Assembly (NCBI GenBank): GCA_965263305.1 | Contig: OZ253666.1 | Coordinates: 2,046,001 to 2,110,000, forward strand | Length of the DNA stretch: 64,000 nucleotides | Source: MED-G105 sp965263305 | GTDB taxonomy: Bacteria > Pseudomonadota > Alphaproteobacteria > Caulobacterales > Parvularculaceae | Reading direction: 5' to 3' | Position numbers and translations under genes: made by a program | Notes under the pieces: model-generated | The model's database searches: none | Told to the model about the DNA's origin: nothing | What the model saw: only the letters and a program-made list of their open reading frames with translations | Shown: piece by piece, positions 8,885 to 19,000 of the stretch | Numbering within the stretch: position 1 is the stretch's first letter | Layout: each line of letters opens with the position of its first letter

Positions 8885-9568
8885 GTGGCCGACAATTTAG
8901 AGATTGTCTTCCTTCTCTTCCCGAAAGTCACTCAGCTTGATTTTACGGGGCCTCTACAAATCCTCTCCCGATTGCCGGGCGCGCGGGTGCATATCGCTTG
9001 GAAAGATTGTGCGCCCGTTGAGACTGACACGTTGTTGAAGCTGTTGCCGTCGACGTCTTTTGATGACTGTCCGCAGGCGGATGTGCTTTGCATCCCTGGT
9101 GGGTTTGGCGTTGACGCAGTGATCACCGATGAAGCGGCAATGGCGTTCGTCGCACGCCAGGCCGCGGGCGCGCGCTATGTGACATCCGTCTGCACCGGCG
9201 CCTTTGTTTTGGGCGCAGCCGGATTATTGAAGGGCAAAAACGCGACGACCCATTGGGCGTATCACGATACGTTAACCGAGGTCGGGGCCATCCCGGTGAA
9301 AGAACGCGTCGTGCGCGATGGCCCCATCATCACGGGCGGCGGCGTGACGGCTGGCATTGATTTCGCCTTTTCGTTGGCTGCGGAAATCGCCGGCGACGAT
9401 GTAGCGAAACGCATTATGCTCGGCGTGGAATATGACCCGAACCCACCATTTCCCGGCGGCAGCCCGCAGACGGCTGAGGCGACCACGACCGAGGCGGTCG
9501 CCCAATTCTACGCCCCGCGTCTTGCCGAATTCAGGAAAAATTTAGCGAAAACCCAGGTAGCGCCTTAG
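8885..9568 (+). CDS. DJ-1/PfpI family protein (GlxA/isonitrile-hydratase-like)
   Basis: A 227-residue class I glutamine amidotransferase-like protein. The nucleophile-elbow Cys is about residue 103 in SVCTGAF, and GGGVTAGIDFA further on is typical of the isonitrile hydratase/transcriptional-regulator-N-terminal branch. Unlike GlxA regulators there is no AraC DNA-binding domain. It starts with GTG only five bases after the thiolase stop, so it is the last gene of that operon. Members act as glyoxalases, deglycases or nitrile hydratases; which applies here cannot be read from the sequence. A stress or detoxification role beside CoA catabolism is plausible. Confidence 0.85.
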   Translation: MADNLEIVFLLFPKVTQLDFTGPLQILSRLPGARVHIAWKDCAPVETDTLLKLLPSTSFDDCPQADVLCIPGGFGVDAVITDEAAMAFVARQAAGARYVTSVCTGAFVLGAAGLLKGKNATTHWAYHDTLTEVGAIPVKERVVRDGPIITGGGVTAGIDFAFSLAAEIAGDDVAKRIMLGVEYDPNPPFPGGSPQTAEATTTEAVAQFYAPRLAEFRKNLAKTQVAP

Positions 9569-9582
9569 CTTGTAAACTGACG

Positions 9583-9602
9583 ACGGCGAATGGGCCGTTT
9601 TT
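9583..9602 (+). terminator. Weak terminator after the DJ-1 gene
   Basis: ACGGC and GCCGT pair around a six-base loop and are followed by a T run, 15 bases after the stop codon of the DJ-1/PfpI gene. The stem is only five pairs, so activity is uncertain. The rest of the gap to 9843 shows nothing I can support. Confidence 0.45.
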
Positions 9603-9842
9603 GGCGTTGAAATGATTAAGGCGAACGGCTTAAAACGCCCTAAAACGGTCGCTGGCCGCGAGAGCGATATCGGCCTTAAGCGGCCGCTGACAGATTGGAT
9701 TTGGTCGGGGATTTTTCTCCACTTGTGTTCGGCGTTCACCTGATGCACCAGCATTCGGGGATCCACCTCTTCCTGTCGACAAGAAAAGAATACTTTTGCA
9801 CTGGCGCAAAATAGGCGCCGCTAACGAGAGGGCGATTAAGCC

Positions 9843-10271
9843 GTGCGCCTGGAAATACTGCGAAAGAAAGAGTTCATTTTCTCAATGTACGTCGCATCCA
9901 TTTTAGTGGATGGCGCGTGCGTCGCGCGCGTCCGAAATGGCGAATCCGCTGAAGTTGAATTGCCTGCGGACGCTCAACATCTTGTGGTCCGCACAGGTCC
10001 CTATGTTTCGAAACCCTTCGATCTCTCGCAAGCCGCTGAGACACTGCAAGTCCACATTGCGCCGAAAAGCTCCTTTGGCGCTGGGTCGGTTGTCATTCTC
10101 AGCGGCGCCGCGTTAGCGCTGTCAAGAACGCTCGATACAGTTGGTCTTCTTTCGCTTTTGGGCCTAGCGATACTTGTAGATCTAACATTGATGCGTGAAA
10201 AATGGAGCGTTACGTCCACTCGCGGTCGCAGGGCTTCGTCTTCAACGGGCATTCAGGCCGGGCCACGCTGA
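9843..10271 (+). CDS. Small membrane-anchored protein with C-terminal hydrophobic segments
   Basis: A 142-residue protein of unknown function. The N-terminal half has the repeating beta pattern seen in small carbohydrate- or lipid-envelope proteins that begin with a basic, IR-rich strand followed by a V-DG-V turn (ILVDGACVARVRNGE, then ELPADAQHLVV). Residues near 80-118 form one or two transmembrane helices, and the tail is basic and low in complexity. It starts with GTG at 9843; ATG 9885 is in frame, but the upstream residues fit the beta pattern. It stands alone between the catabolic operon and the SYLF gene. Confidence 0.65.
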   Translation: MRLEILRKKEFIFSMYVASILVDGACVARVRNGESAEVELPADAQHLVVRTGPYVSKPFDLSQAAETLQVHIAPKSSFGAGSVVILSGAALALSRTLDTVGLLSLLGLAILVDLTLMREKWSVTSTRGRRASSSTGIQAGPR

Positions 10272-10499
10272 CTCATCGCCTACTTAAGGGTAAGTGGCCT
10301 AAAATCGCCCAAACAAGACACCAGTGAAAATGATGTTCGATGGCCGCTTCTGGCCGGTAACCCTCGTTGATTGCAAGCTGTGGCGCTATCAAAACCCCTT
10401 AAAGGTCGCCGCTTTGAAGATTCAATGTTATCTTGATATTAATGATGCGCCCGCCAATTTCATCATAGATTAGGGCGCAAATCAGCGAAGGAGGCTGCT

Positions 10500-11051
10500 G
10501 TGGCTAGTCAGGTCATGAGATTCATCACTATGGTGCTTGTTCTGTCGATGGCGCTCGCCACGCCGGCGGATGCGGCCTCGAAGCGAAAAATTGATCGCCG
10601 TACAGATAAGGCGCTGAGAGAATTCAGTGAGAATATCGGTGGGGCTGACGAACTCTTGGCGAAAGCGGAGGGCGTTCTTGTCTTTCCACGGATCGTGAAA
10701 GGCGGTTTTGGCGTTGGCGGCGAATATGGCGAGGGCGCCTTACGGATGAACGGTAAGTCGGTCGCCTATTATTCTACCGCCGCGGCCTCCGTTGGGTTTC
10801 AGATTGGCCTGCAAGGGCGCCGTCAAATCCTGGTCTTTTTAGATCCGACCGCCCTAGAAAAGTTTCGTGCGAGCGACGGGTGGGAAATCGGCGTTGACGC
10901 TTCCGTTACGGTGATCACGGTCGGTGTTGGCGGCGCGATTGATACAACGCAAATCAATCAACCGGTTGTCGCATTTATTTTTGACGGGAAGGGTCTGATG
11001 TACAATTTGTCCCTCGAGGGATCAAAAATCACCCGCATCCATAACGATTGA
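10500..11051 (+). CDS. SYLF/Ysc84-domain lipid-binding protein
   Basis: A 183-residue exported protein: a hydrophobic signal peptide (about residues 5-25, ending ADAA) followed by a full SYLF domain. The signature stretches are KAEGVLVFPRIVKGGFG and VGGEYGEGAL, then STAAASVGFQIG and IDTTQINQPVVAFIFD. In bacteria such BPSL1445/Ysc84-like proteins bind phospholipids in the periplasm. The start is GTG 10500, preceded five bases upstream by an excellent AAGGAGG. It is monocistronic, convergent with the next minus-strand gene. Confidence 0.9.
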   Translation: MASQVMRFITMVLVLSMALATPADAASKRKIDRRTDKALREFSENIGGADELLAKAEGVLVFPRIVKGGFGVGGEYGEGALRMNGKSVAYYSTAAASVGFQIGLQGRRQILVFLDPTALEKFRASDGWEIGVDASVTVITVGVGGAIDTTQINQPVVAFIFDGKGLMYNLSLEGSKITRIHND

Positions 11052-11159
11052 GAAAAGCCTGCGTCATACATCTTGCGGACGTGGTTTTTAACGGCAAAGG
11101 GCGGTGAAGCCCCAACCGCTAACGGTTGTGCAAGCATCCAGTTTCTTCACGGTCTACCT

Positions 11160-11633
11160 TCATAAAGGACGGATGGCTTTTTCGATTGGGTCAAGCCAAA
11201 GGGCGTCGCCATTTCTTGTCTTTGCGTAAGCGGCGATGTCGCCGGTGCCGCCTGCGCCCTGGGCGGGTTCGCCGTCCCAGATGAACAGCATCAAATCGGT
11301 TTTGCGCACGATCAGTTCGCCCGCTTTCTTAAATGTCTGCTCGTCCGTTTTGCCTGGTATGCGGATCGTTGAACGCGATTGCCGCAATAGCCGGGTAAAA
11401 CGTTTGTGCTCGTCGTTGTCAAACGTTCCGCCATATTGCCTGCCAGGCAGGACCGCGACATGGCCGCGCCCATAGGCGATGGCAATTTCAGCGAAAAGAG
11501 TGTCGGCGCCAACCGCCAGGGATGACCAACCGATTGCTTTCTGGTGCTGTAGGAAAATATCGGTGACGGCGTCGCGGGCCCAACCCCAATCGGCGCCCTG
11601 TCGATAGCGATGTCCTGAAACGCCGATTTTCAT
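11160..11633 (-). CDS. SLOG-like (Rossmann nucleotide-binding) protein
   Basis: A 157-residue protein starting with MKIGVSGHR, the strand-loop signature of the SLOG/LOG-DprA superfamily, which bind nucleotides or nucleotide-derived ligands. Other support is LAVGADTLFAEIAIAYGRGHVAVLPG (second strand-helix-strand) and LMLFIWDGEPAQGAGGTGDI, where the GxGGT-like loop near residues 125-131 matches the ligand-binding turn. SLOG proteins act in nucleotide signalling, conflict systems or as hydrolases. It is the last gene of a minus-strand row with a 4-TM protein and PhoD-like phosphatase. The family call is by pattern, not by search. Confidence 0.6.
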   Translation of the reverse strand: MKIGVSGHRYRQGADWGWARDAVTDIFLQHQKAIGWSSLAVGADTLFAEIAIAYGRGHVAVLPGRQYGGTFDNDEHKRFTRLLRQSRSTIRIPGKTDEQTFKKAGELIVRKTDLMLFIWDGEPAQGAGGTGDIAAYAKTRNGDALWLDPIEKAIRPL

Positions 11634-11690
11634 GGCCGCAATGCTCTCCCCAAGGTTTCGGCGCAGATTTTGCGGGGTTGCCCCAATTGA

Positions 11691-12266
11691 TTAGCGCCGT
11701 CGGAACACAGCGTAGAGCAGGGCGGTCAAAACGCCAATGGCGCCGCCGGCGGCGGATATCGTCCACGCGCCCATTTTCAGGCTCGTCATGACCTGCTGCA
11801 GGACTGCCGGCGTCCCATAGGGGGGTAGGGCGCCGTTTGCGAATAGCGCCAAGAATACATTCTCCCCGATCTCCGCCCCCGCATAGAGGAACGGAAAAAA
11901 CAGGATTAAGCGCAATGGGCTTTGCCGTCGGCCGGATTTTTTAAGACCTAAAGCGGCGCCTAGGCTCAGCACCATGAAATTCAATGCGATGAACGGAAGA
12001 TCGACGATCTGCCATAACAGATATTGTCGCGCGCCATCGCCGCCCGGCGTGTTGCGCAGGAGATCGATTGATCGCTGCGGTTCGACCGCGGGCAAGCCTG
12101 GTTTCTCCTCCGGCAGTGAGCCGCCCGCCGCGTCGAGGGCGCGCACCCATGGGCTGTCTGATGAGAACGCCCAGGCGGAAAACGCGATCAGCAACAGGAT
12201 GGCGATGGCGAGTTTTAGCCAAGTCGCTTGGTCAATGCGCGCAGACAGGAAACCGGTGTCGGCCAT
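11691..12266 (-). CDS. Four-TM integral membrane protein, unrecognised
   Basis: A 191-residue inner-membrane protein with hydrophobic helices near residues 15-33, 88-110, 116-140 and 165-188, and a periplasmic or cytoplasmic loop of about 50 residues (35-85) between the first two. The motif YAGAEIGENVF in the third helix, with two acidic residues in a hydrophobic stretch, may be functional. I do not recognise the family. Its start is two bases from the stop of the PhoD gene, so both are in one operon, with the SLOG-like gene 57 bp downstream. Confidence 0.7.
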   Translation of the reverse strand: MADTGFLSARIDQATWLKLAIAILLLIAFSAWAFSSDSPWVRALDAAGGSLPEEKPGLPAVEPQRSIDLLRNTPGGDGARQYLLWQIVDLPFIALNFMVLSLGAALGLKKSGRRQSPLRLILFFPFLYAGAEIGENVFLALFANGALPPYGTPAVLQQVMTSLKMGAWTISAAGGAIGVLTALLYAVFRRR

Positions 12267-12268
12267 GC

Positions 12269-13984
12269 TTAGAAAAGGAAGCCTTCCTTAAACCCGACGC
12301 CGTCAATATCTTTAAAGGCGGCGGCGCCGTTTTTCTTGGCGATTTTGAACGCCGCGCGTTGAAAGGCGTTATACTGAGGGGTTTCAACCGTATCGACGGC
12401 CATAAACCGCGCCTCTGCTTCTTTATGGTTGATTAATAGGTCAATGTACCCGTGGCCTTCACCTGAGAGATAGCGAATGGATTTGTTCTCTCTGTTGGTC
12501 AAAAGCGCGTATTCGGCGCCTTTTCCGCCAAGGAACTCCCGCCGATAGGGCGACGGTGAAGTGACGGAGTTCACGCCAAGCTCCACGCCCATGGCGTCGC
12601 CGTTTCTACGAGTAAGATCGTTCGCCCACCACGTATGGGTATCACCGGTGATGACGATCATGCCTTCGGCGCCATTGGATGCCGCTGTTTCATAGAACCG
12701 CTCGCGCGCCGCTGGGTATCCGTCCCAGGCGTCGAGATTTTGGGGCAAGCCAAGTTTCGAGAACTCAACAAAGGCGCGGGCTTGGTCCCATTGCTTTTCC
12801 AGTTCGACGATATCTTCTTCCGACACATGGGGGGTAAGGTCGGGGGAGACGACATCCGCCATAATGATTTGGTTCGCAATCAACCGCCATGGCTGGTTGG
12901 CGACCTTGGCCCGTTGGAAGGAGTTGGCGATATAATCAAGTTGTTCCGTCCCCAGCATGTCGCGGGAGCCATCCCAAAGAATGTTATCGCGGAAGTTCGC
13001 GATGTCCTGCGGCGACTTTAACGTCGGGACGATATCGGAATATTCAAACTGCCGCGCTCGCGCCATCAACCGCGTCTCGAGGGCTGAAAGGGTCATCAAA
13101 TCGCCAAAGGCGTAATCTTTGAACAGCGCTTCGCGAGGGCGCCCTGGCGCCGGGTCGCGCACTGGCATCCACTCGTAATAGGCCTGAAGGGCGGCCGCGC
13201 GCCGGTCGCTCCAATCGCCTTCGCGTTCTGGGGAATGGTTTTGGGCGCCGTCTTTCCACGAATTGTTGGCTGTTTCATGGTCGTCCCAAATGGCGATCAT
13301 CGGATGATTGCCGTGCATGGCGCGGGCCGACGGGTCGGCTTTATATTGGGCGTGGCGAAGGCGGTAATCCTCAAGCGTGACAATCTCGCGGTCAGGGTTA
13401 TGACGCCGCCCGATTTTCTCGCCAACCTCGCCGCCATATCCTCTTGGGCTATATTCGTAGAGGTAATCGCCAAGATGGATGACCGCGTTCAAATCATCGC
13501 GCCGGGCGATTTGGTCGTAGACGTTAAAATATCCAAACGGATAGTTCGAGCACGAAACGACAGCGAAGCGGGCCTGGTCTACGGCGCCTGTCGGTAAGGT
13601 GCGCGTTCTGCCAACGGGCGAGGTCTCGCCCAGGGCGTTAAAGCGGAAAAAATAACGTCCGCCAGCGGAAAGGCCGTCGGCGACAACCTTCACCGTACCA
13701 TCGCGATGGGCCCCGGTGATGGCTTTGCCGTCGGCGATGATGGATTGAAAGCCTTCATCGGCGGCGACTTGCCATGACACGTCCGTCGCGTTTCCGGCGC
13801 CGCTTACCCGGGTCCAGATCACCACGGACGTCGCATCCGGATCACCGCTCGCTACCCCATGGGCGAAAGCCGCGCTGGCATTGCTAGAGACGGCGGTGAA
13901 AGGCGTCAGCGCAGGCGTGGACGAGCACGCCGCAGCGCCGCCCAATAGGCCTGTTTGAAGAGCGGTTCGACGGGTGATGGTCAT
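12269..13984 (-). CDS. phoD: PhoD-family alkaline phosphatase/phosphodiesterase, Tat-exported
   Basis: This 571-residue secreted phosphatase should release phosphate from phosphodiesters and monoesters. The N-terminus has the twin-arginine ITRRTALQTG followed by a hydrophobic stretch, so it leaves the cell folded through Tat. A Cys near residue 20 could make it a lipoprotein. Metal-site motifs are SCSNYPFGYFN, VIHLGDYLYEY, IWDDHE near residue 235, and ITGDTHTWW near 450, matching the Fe/Ca site of PhoD. An N-terminal fibronectin-like PhoD_N domain covers about residues 35-135. No Pho box was identified upstream. It is the first gene of a minus-strand operon with a membrane protein and a SLOG-like protein. 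Confidence 0.93.
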   Translation of the reverse strand: MTITRRTALQTGLLGGAAACSSTPALTPFTAVSSNASAAFAHGVASGDPDATSVVIWTRVSGAGNATDVSWQVAADEGFQSIIADGKAITGAHRDGTVKVVADGLSAGGRYFFRFNALGETSPVGRTRTLPTGAVDQARFAVVSCSNYPFGYFNVYDQIARRDDLNAVIHLGDYLYEYSPRGYGGEVGEKIGRRHNPDREIVTLEDYRLRHAQYKADPSARAMHGNHPMIAIWDDHETANNSWKDGAQNHSPEREGDWSDRRAAALQAYYEWMPVRDPAPGRPREALFKDYAFGDLMTLSALETRLMARARQFEYSDIVPTLKSPQDIANFRDNILWDGSRDMLGTEQLDYIANSFQRAKVANQPWRLIANQIIMADVVSPDLTPHVSEEDIVELEKQWDQARAFVEFSKLGLPQNLDAWDGYPAARERFYETAASNGAEGMIVITGDTHTWWANDLTRRNGDAMGVELGVNSVTSPSPYRREFLGGKGAEYALLTNRENKSIRYLSGEGHGYIDLLINHKEAEARFMAVDTVETPQYNAFQRAAFKIAKKNGAAAFKDIDGVGFKEGFLF

Positions 13985-14576
13985 AAATGAAAAATTCCTG
14001 GTTAGTGATAAGGTGGTTGTCTAGCCGCGCTTTATGACAGGCTTGTTGTGGTTCATTTCGGCCGATCCTTTGGCGGGTTCCCCTATTAGTTTCTATTGCC
14101 GTTCGAGCCGGCCGAGTGATGATCCCCACCGGCCATCGCAACATTGGCATTGGCTAAATGATCGTCAGCGCGTTCAATCCCAGAGGTGCAATTGTTTATA
14201 ACGGTAGTTTGTTCGGCGCGCCCAACACATTGGCAGTGATTCACGGGCAAACCGCATGGAAAGCGACGGTGGGCGCGGCGAGAATAATCCAAGGTTGCCC
14301 CAAATTTGGCGAGCCTTGAGGATAGAATGATCTAATATCTTGGCATAAAACGCCAAAATCGTTCACTAATCTGGTGTTTACGGCCGTTCTCTCTTGCGTC
14401 AGGGCGTTTGATCTGCAACACCCTTTACGCAAACGCAGCAAATCGAGCGGCGAGAAACTGGCCCCGCGCGATTCATAGTTTGCATGCAGTTTGAGGGCGC
14501 GCCGCTTTCCCCAAGGATGAGCCGCGCCCTTCGCTATGCGCAGGATGCCTGTGCTGGCTAGTTGAAAGGCTTCCTC
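13985..14576. other. 592-bp intergenic region between phoD and gltD
   Basis: This divergent spacer should hold the promoters of the phoD operon (minus) and gltDB (plus). I find no credible gene. The notable element is the inverted repeat TTGGC-N7-GCCAA at 14340-14356. A TTTGCATGCA-like palindrome sits near 14480. No clear sigma-54 site of the TGGC-N9-TGC form was found. Confidence 0.5.
14340..14356. promoter_or_regulatory. Inverted repeat TTGGC-N7-GCCAA upstream of gltDB
   Basis: Five-base arms separated by seven bases, about 220 bp ahead of gltD. The form is that of a LysR-type or similar dimeric operator, and the position suits control of gltDB or phoD. It is short enough to be chance. Confidence 0.3.
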
Positions 14577-16055
14577 ATGGCAGAGACCATGCTGAAATTC
14601 GTCTCGCGGGACCGCGAGACGCCTGAAAAGCGCGACGCCGAAAGTCGGCGGCGGGATTTTGAGGAAATTTATCAACCCTTCGCGGCGGAAGCCGCGGCGG
14701 CCCAGGCGGCGCGTTGCTCTCAATGCGGCGTTCCGTTTTGCCAAAACCACTGCCCCCTCGGGAATGATATCCCCGATTGGCTGCGCCTTGTTGCGGAAGG
14801 ACGCCTGGAAGAGGCGTATCATGTCTCCGCCGCCACCAATAATATGCCAGAAGTGTGTGGCCGGATCTGCCCGCAGGACCGCCTTTGCGAAGGCTCATGC
14901 GTTATCGAACAGTCCAAGCATGGGACCGTCACGATCGGGGCGGTTGAAAATTTTCTTACCGAAACAGCCTTTGAAAACGGATGGGTTAAACCTGTTGAGC
15001 CGGTTGCGGAGCGCGGACAATCCATCGGCATCATCGGCGCCGGCCCGGCCGGTCTCGCCGCAGCGGAGGAACTACGCCGGGACGGTTTCCAAGTGGTGGT
15101 TTATGATCGGTATGACCGTGCTGGCGGTTTGCTGATCTATGGCATCCCGAATTTCAAACTGGATAAAGACGTTGTCGCCCGCCGGATCGATCACCTGAAA
15201 TCGTCGGGGGTCGAGTTCCGCTTAGGGGTGCAGATTGGCAGCGCCGACGGGGGCGCCGATCTAACATTCGCAGCGTTGCGCGCCCGCCACGACGCCGTGC
15301 TCATTGCAACGGGCGTATACAAAGCGCGCGAGCTTGATTGCCCGGCCGACGGCGCCATCGCGGCCCTTGATTTTCTGACGGCGGCGAACCGCACGGGCCT
15401 CGGCGACGAGGTTGAGGCCTTCAAAAGCGGCGCGTTGAACGCAAACGGCAGGAAAGTCGTTGTGATCGGCGGCGGCGATACCGCCATGGATTGCGTGCGG
15501 ACCGCTGTGCGCCAGGGCGCCACGAAAGTCTCCTGTCTGTACCGGCGAGATCGCACCAACATGCCGGGCTCCCAGCGCGAAACGGGGCATGCTGAAGAAG
15601 AAGGCGTGATCTTTGAATGGCTCGCTGCGCCAAAATCCGTGGGAAAAACGGTTGTCGCATCGCGCATGCGCCTCGGCGTTCCCGATGCCTCCGGTCGCCA
15701 GGAGCCGATCATTGTCCCGGGCGGTGAGTTTGATCTGGAGGCGGATATGGTGATCAAAGCCCTTGGATTCTCACCAGAAGATCTCCCGGCGTTGTTTGAT
15801 ACGCCCGAGTTACGGGTGACAAGGCGCGGCACGCTCAACGTCAATCCGATGACATTGGAAACATCACTGCCAGGCGTTTACGCCGCAGGCGATATTATGC
15901 GCGGCGCCTCTCTTGTTGTTTGGGCGATCAGGGATGGCCGCCTCGCCGCGGCAAGTATGATAAAGGCGCTTAAGACGTCACGTGCCGATGCGGCCAATAC
16001 GGAAGGATTATCTCCATCCTCCGTTGGAAACCTCTCGACAGCGGCGGCGGAATAA
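14577..16055 (+). CDS. gltD: Glutamate synthase (NADPH) small subunit
   Basis: This 492-residue flavoprotein takes electrons from NADPH and feeds them to GltB for glutamate synthesis. The N-terminal Fe-S ligands are visible in RCSQCGVPFCQNHC (about residues 45-58) and in the EVCGRICPQDRLCEGSC segment (about 97-113). The FAD site GIIGAGPAGLAAAE is near 150, and the NADPH site VVIGGGDTAMDC near 297. The C-terminal AAGDIMRGASLVVWAI binds FAD. ATG 14577 with AAAGG seven bases upstream is preferred over TTG 14562. gltB follows after 27 bp, so the order is D before B, the reverse of enteric bacteria. Confidence 0.95.
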   Translation: MAETMLKFVSRDRETPEKRDAESRRRDFEEIYQPFAAEAAAAQAARCSQCGVPFCQNHCPLGNDIPDWLRLVAEGRLEEAYHVSAATNNMPEVCGRICPQDRLCEGSCVIEQSKHGTVTIGAVENFLTETAFENGWVKPVEPVAERGQSIGIIGAGPAGLAAAEELRRDGFQVVVYDRYDRAGGLLIYGIPNFKLDKDVVARRIDHLKSSGVEFRLGVQIGSADGGADLTFAALRARHDAVLIATGVYKARELDCPADGAIAALDFLTAANRTGLGDEVEAFKSGALNANGRKVVVIGGGDTAMDCVRTAVRQGATKVSCLYRRDRTNMPGSQRETGHAEEEGVIFEWLAAPKSVGKTVVASRMRLGVPDASGRQEPIIVPGGEFDLEADMVIKALGFSPEDLPALFDTPELRVTRRGTLNVNPMTLETSLPGVYAAGDIMRGASLVVWAIRDGRLAAASMIKALKTSRADAANTEGLSPSSVGNLSTAAAE

Positions 16056-16082
16056 ACCGCACAATAGTTCTGGATTTCGATT

Positions 16083-19000
16083 ATGCTGACTTTTGAAAAG
16101 CAACTGTCAATGCGCGCGTATGCGGAAGAGCATGGCTTGTGGCGCGGAGAAGATGAAAAAGACGCCTGCGGCGTCGGTTTGATCGTCGCGATGGATGGCG
16201 AGGCGAAGCGGTCTATCGTCGATATGGCGATTAAGTCCTTGAAAGCGGTGTGGCATCGCGGCGCCGTCGATGCTGATGGCCGCACCGGCGATGGCGCCGG
16301 CGTGCGCTTGAATATTCCCCAGGAACTTTTCAATGAATATGTCGTGCGCACCGGTCATGATACCCATGGCGCCCATATTTGCGTTGGTCAGATTTTCCTT
16401 CCTCGGACAAATTTCGCCGCGCAGGATGCGGCCCGCGCGCTCGTGGAAGATGAATTGCTGCGCGAAGGGTTCTTTCTTTATGGCTGGCGCCAAACCCGCG
16501 TTGACGCCTCGGTTCTGGGCGAGAAGGCCAATCTCACCCGTCCATCCATTGAACAGATCTTGTTCTACGACCCGAAAGAGCGGGCGGGCGAGGATCGGCA
16601 CCGCGCCCTGTACCTTGTGCGCCGTCGGATTGAAAAGCGCGCCATTGAGGCGAGCTTGCCAGATTTCTATATCTGTTCCCTGTCGGGCGATGATATCATT
16701 TACAAGGGGATGTTCCTGGCGGAGGAAATTGATAATTTCTACCCGGAATTAAAGGATGAACGCTTTGTCTCCCGCGTGGCGATCTTCCACCAGCGCTACT
16801 CCACCAATACATTTCCTGAGTGGCGCTTAGCACAGCCTTTCCGCCTGCTCGCCCATAATGGGGAGATCAATACCCTCAAAGGCAACATCAATTGGATGCG
16901 CAGCCATGAGATTCGCATGACGTCGGACGCCTTTGGCGATGAGGCGACGGCGGTGAAGCCGGTTGTGCAACCGGGGGCGTCGGATTCTGCCGCGCTCGAC
17001 CAAGTCTTTGAGGTGATCGTGCGGGCTGGCCGGTCCGGCCCGATGGCGAAGAGCCTTTTGTTGCCGGAAGCGTGGTCGAAGCGCGCTGAGGTGATGCCGG
17101 AAAAATGGCGCGCCCTTTATGAATACGCTAACGCTGTGATGGAGCCATGGGATGGGCCGGCGGCGCTTGCCGCCTATGACGGGCGATGGGCGGTGGCGGG
17201 TCTTGACCGCAATGGCTTGCGGCCGATGCGGTATTCGGTGACCACGGACAATATATTGGCCGTTGGTTCAGAAACCGGCATGTGCCCCTTGGATCAGGAA
17301 ACCGTTACAGAACGCGGCGCGTTAGAAGCCGGTTGCATGATCGCCTTCGATTTTGAAAGCGGTAAGCTCTTCCGTCATGAAGAAATCCTCGATCATTTGG
17401 CCGATAAGCATCCTTATGAAAAGTGGATTGGCAATATTGTCGAACTGGAGCCGAAAATCGGCCCGGGGCCAGAAGACCGTCTGTTTGATAATGAAGCCCT
17501 CATCCGCCGTCAGTGTGCGGCTGGATATTCTTTGGAAGAAATCGATCTGGTCCTGCGCCCGATGGTGGAGGGGGGCAAGGAAGCAATCGGCTCCATGGGG
17601 GACGATGCGCCTTTGGCGGTTCTATCGGAGAACTACCGGCCCCTTTCCCACTACTTCCGGCAAAAATTCTCCCAGGTGACGAACCCGCCGATCGACCCCT
17701 TGCGTGAAGCCGGGGTGATGAGCCTGAAAACGCGGTTTAAAAACCTTGGCAACATCCTCGTTTCCGATGAAACGCAGACAGATGTTTACGTGCTTGAGAG
17801 CCCGTTTTTGTCCAATGGCATGTATGATCGGTTTCTTTCGGTCACCGGGGATAAAACAGCGAAAATTGACTGCACCTATCCACAGGCGGACGCGAACCGC
17901 GAAGGCCTCGCCGGTGAGACACTGCGCAAAGAGCTCGATCGCGTTCGGCGCGAAGCAGAAGAGGCGGTCTCGAACGGTGCGCATCACATTGTGTTGACCG
18001 ATGAAGCCGTGGATGAGTCCCATGTCGCCATGCCGATGATCCTCGCGGCGGGCGGTGTTCATTCATACCTGACGGAAAAAGGATTGCGCACTTATTGTTC
18101 TATCACGGTACGGTCGGCGGAATGCGTTGATCCGCACTACGTTGCGGTGTTGGTCGGCGTTGGCGCGACCACGGTGAACCCTTATCTTGCCTGTGAGACC
18201 ATCGCCTTTAACGCGGGGCGCGGCCAGTATGACGAAATGTCTGTAGGCGACGCGATTAGGAATTATAAAAAGGCGATTGAAGCCGGCTTGATGAAAGTAC
18301 TGTCAAAGGCTGGCATCTCGGTCATTTCATCTTATCGCGGCGGGTGCAATTTTGACGCCCTTGGTATTTCCCGCTCCCTAGCGGCGGAATTTTTCCCCGG
18401 CGCCCCCTCGCGCATGTCGGGCATTGGATTGCCGTTCCTGGAGCGCAAAACTTCCGAGATCCATCATCGCGCGTTTGGGACGGGCGATGCGCTTTTGCCC
18501 GTGGGCGGATTTTACCGCCAGCGCCGTCGCGGAGAGGCCCATGCCCTTGAAGCCACGGTCGTGCACGATCTACAAAAAGCGGTTCGTGAGGAAGATTACC
18601 CGGCTTTTAAACGGTACACGAAGAGTTTGAACGACCAAAACCCTCTGCAGTTACGGGACTTGTTGGATTTCCGCGAAGGCGGCGCCCCCGTTAGCCTTGC
18701 TGAGGTGGAATCCATCAACGCGATCCGACAGCGCTTTGTCACGCCGGGCATGTCCCTCGGCGCCCTGTCGCCGGAGGCCCATGGCGCGTTAAATATCGCG
18801 ATGAACCGCATTGGTGCTAAGTCTGTGTCGGGTGAGGGGGGCGAAGATCGCGATCGTTATCGCCCTCACCCCAATGGCGACAATGAAAACTCCGCTGTCA
18901 AACAAATCGCCTCCGGTCGCTTTGGGGTGACGGCGGAATATCTCAACCAGTGCCGCGAGATTGAAATCAAAGTCGCCCAAGGCGCCAAGCCCGGCGAAGG

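Noticed and set aside
14241..14822. Long minus-strand frame overlapping gltD start
   Set aside because: It overlaps the well-supported N-terminus of gltD and has no family-like sequence.
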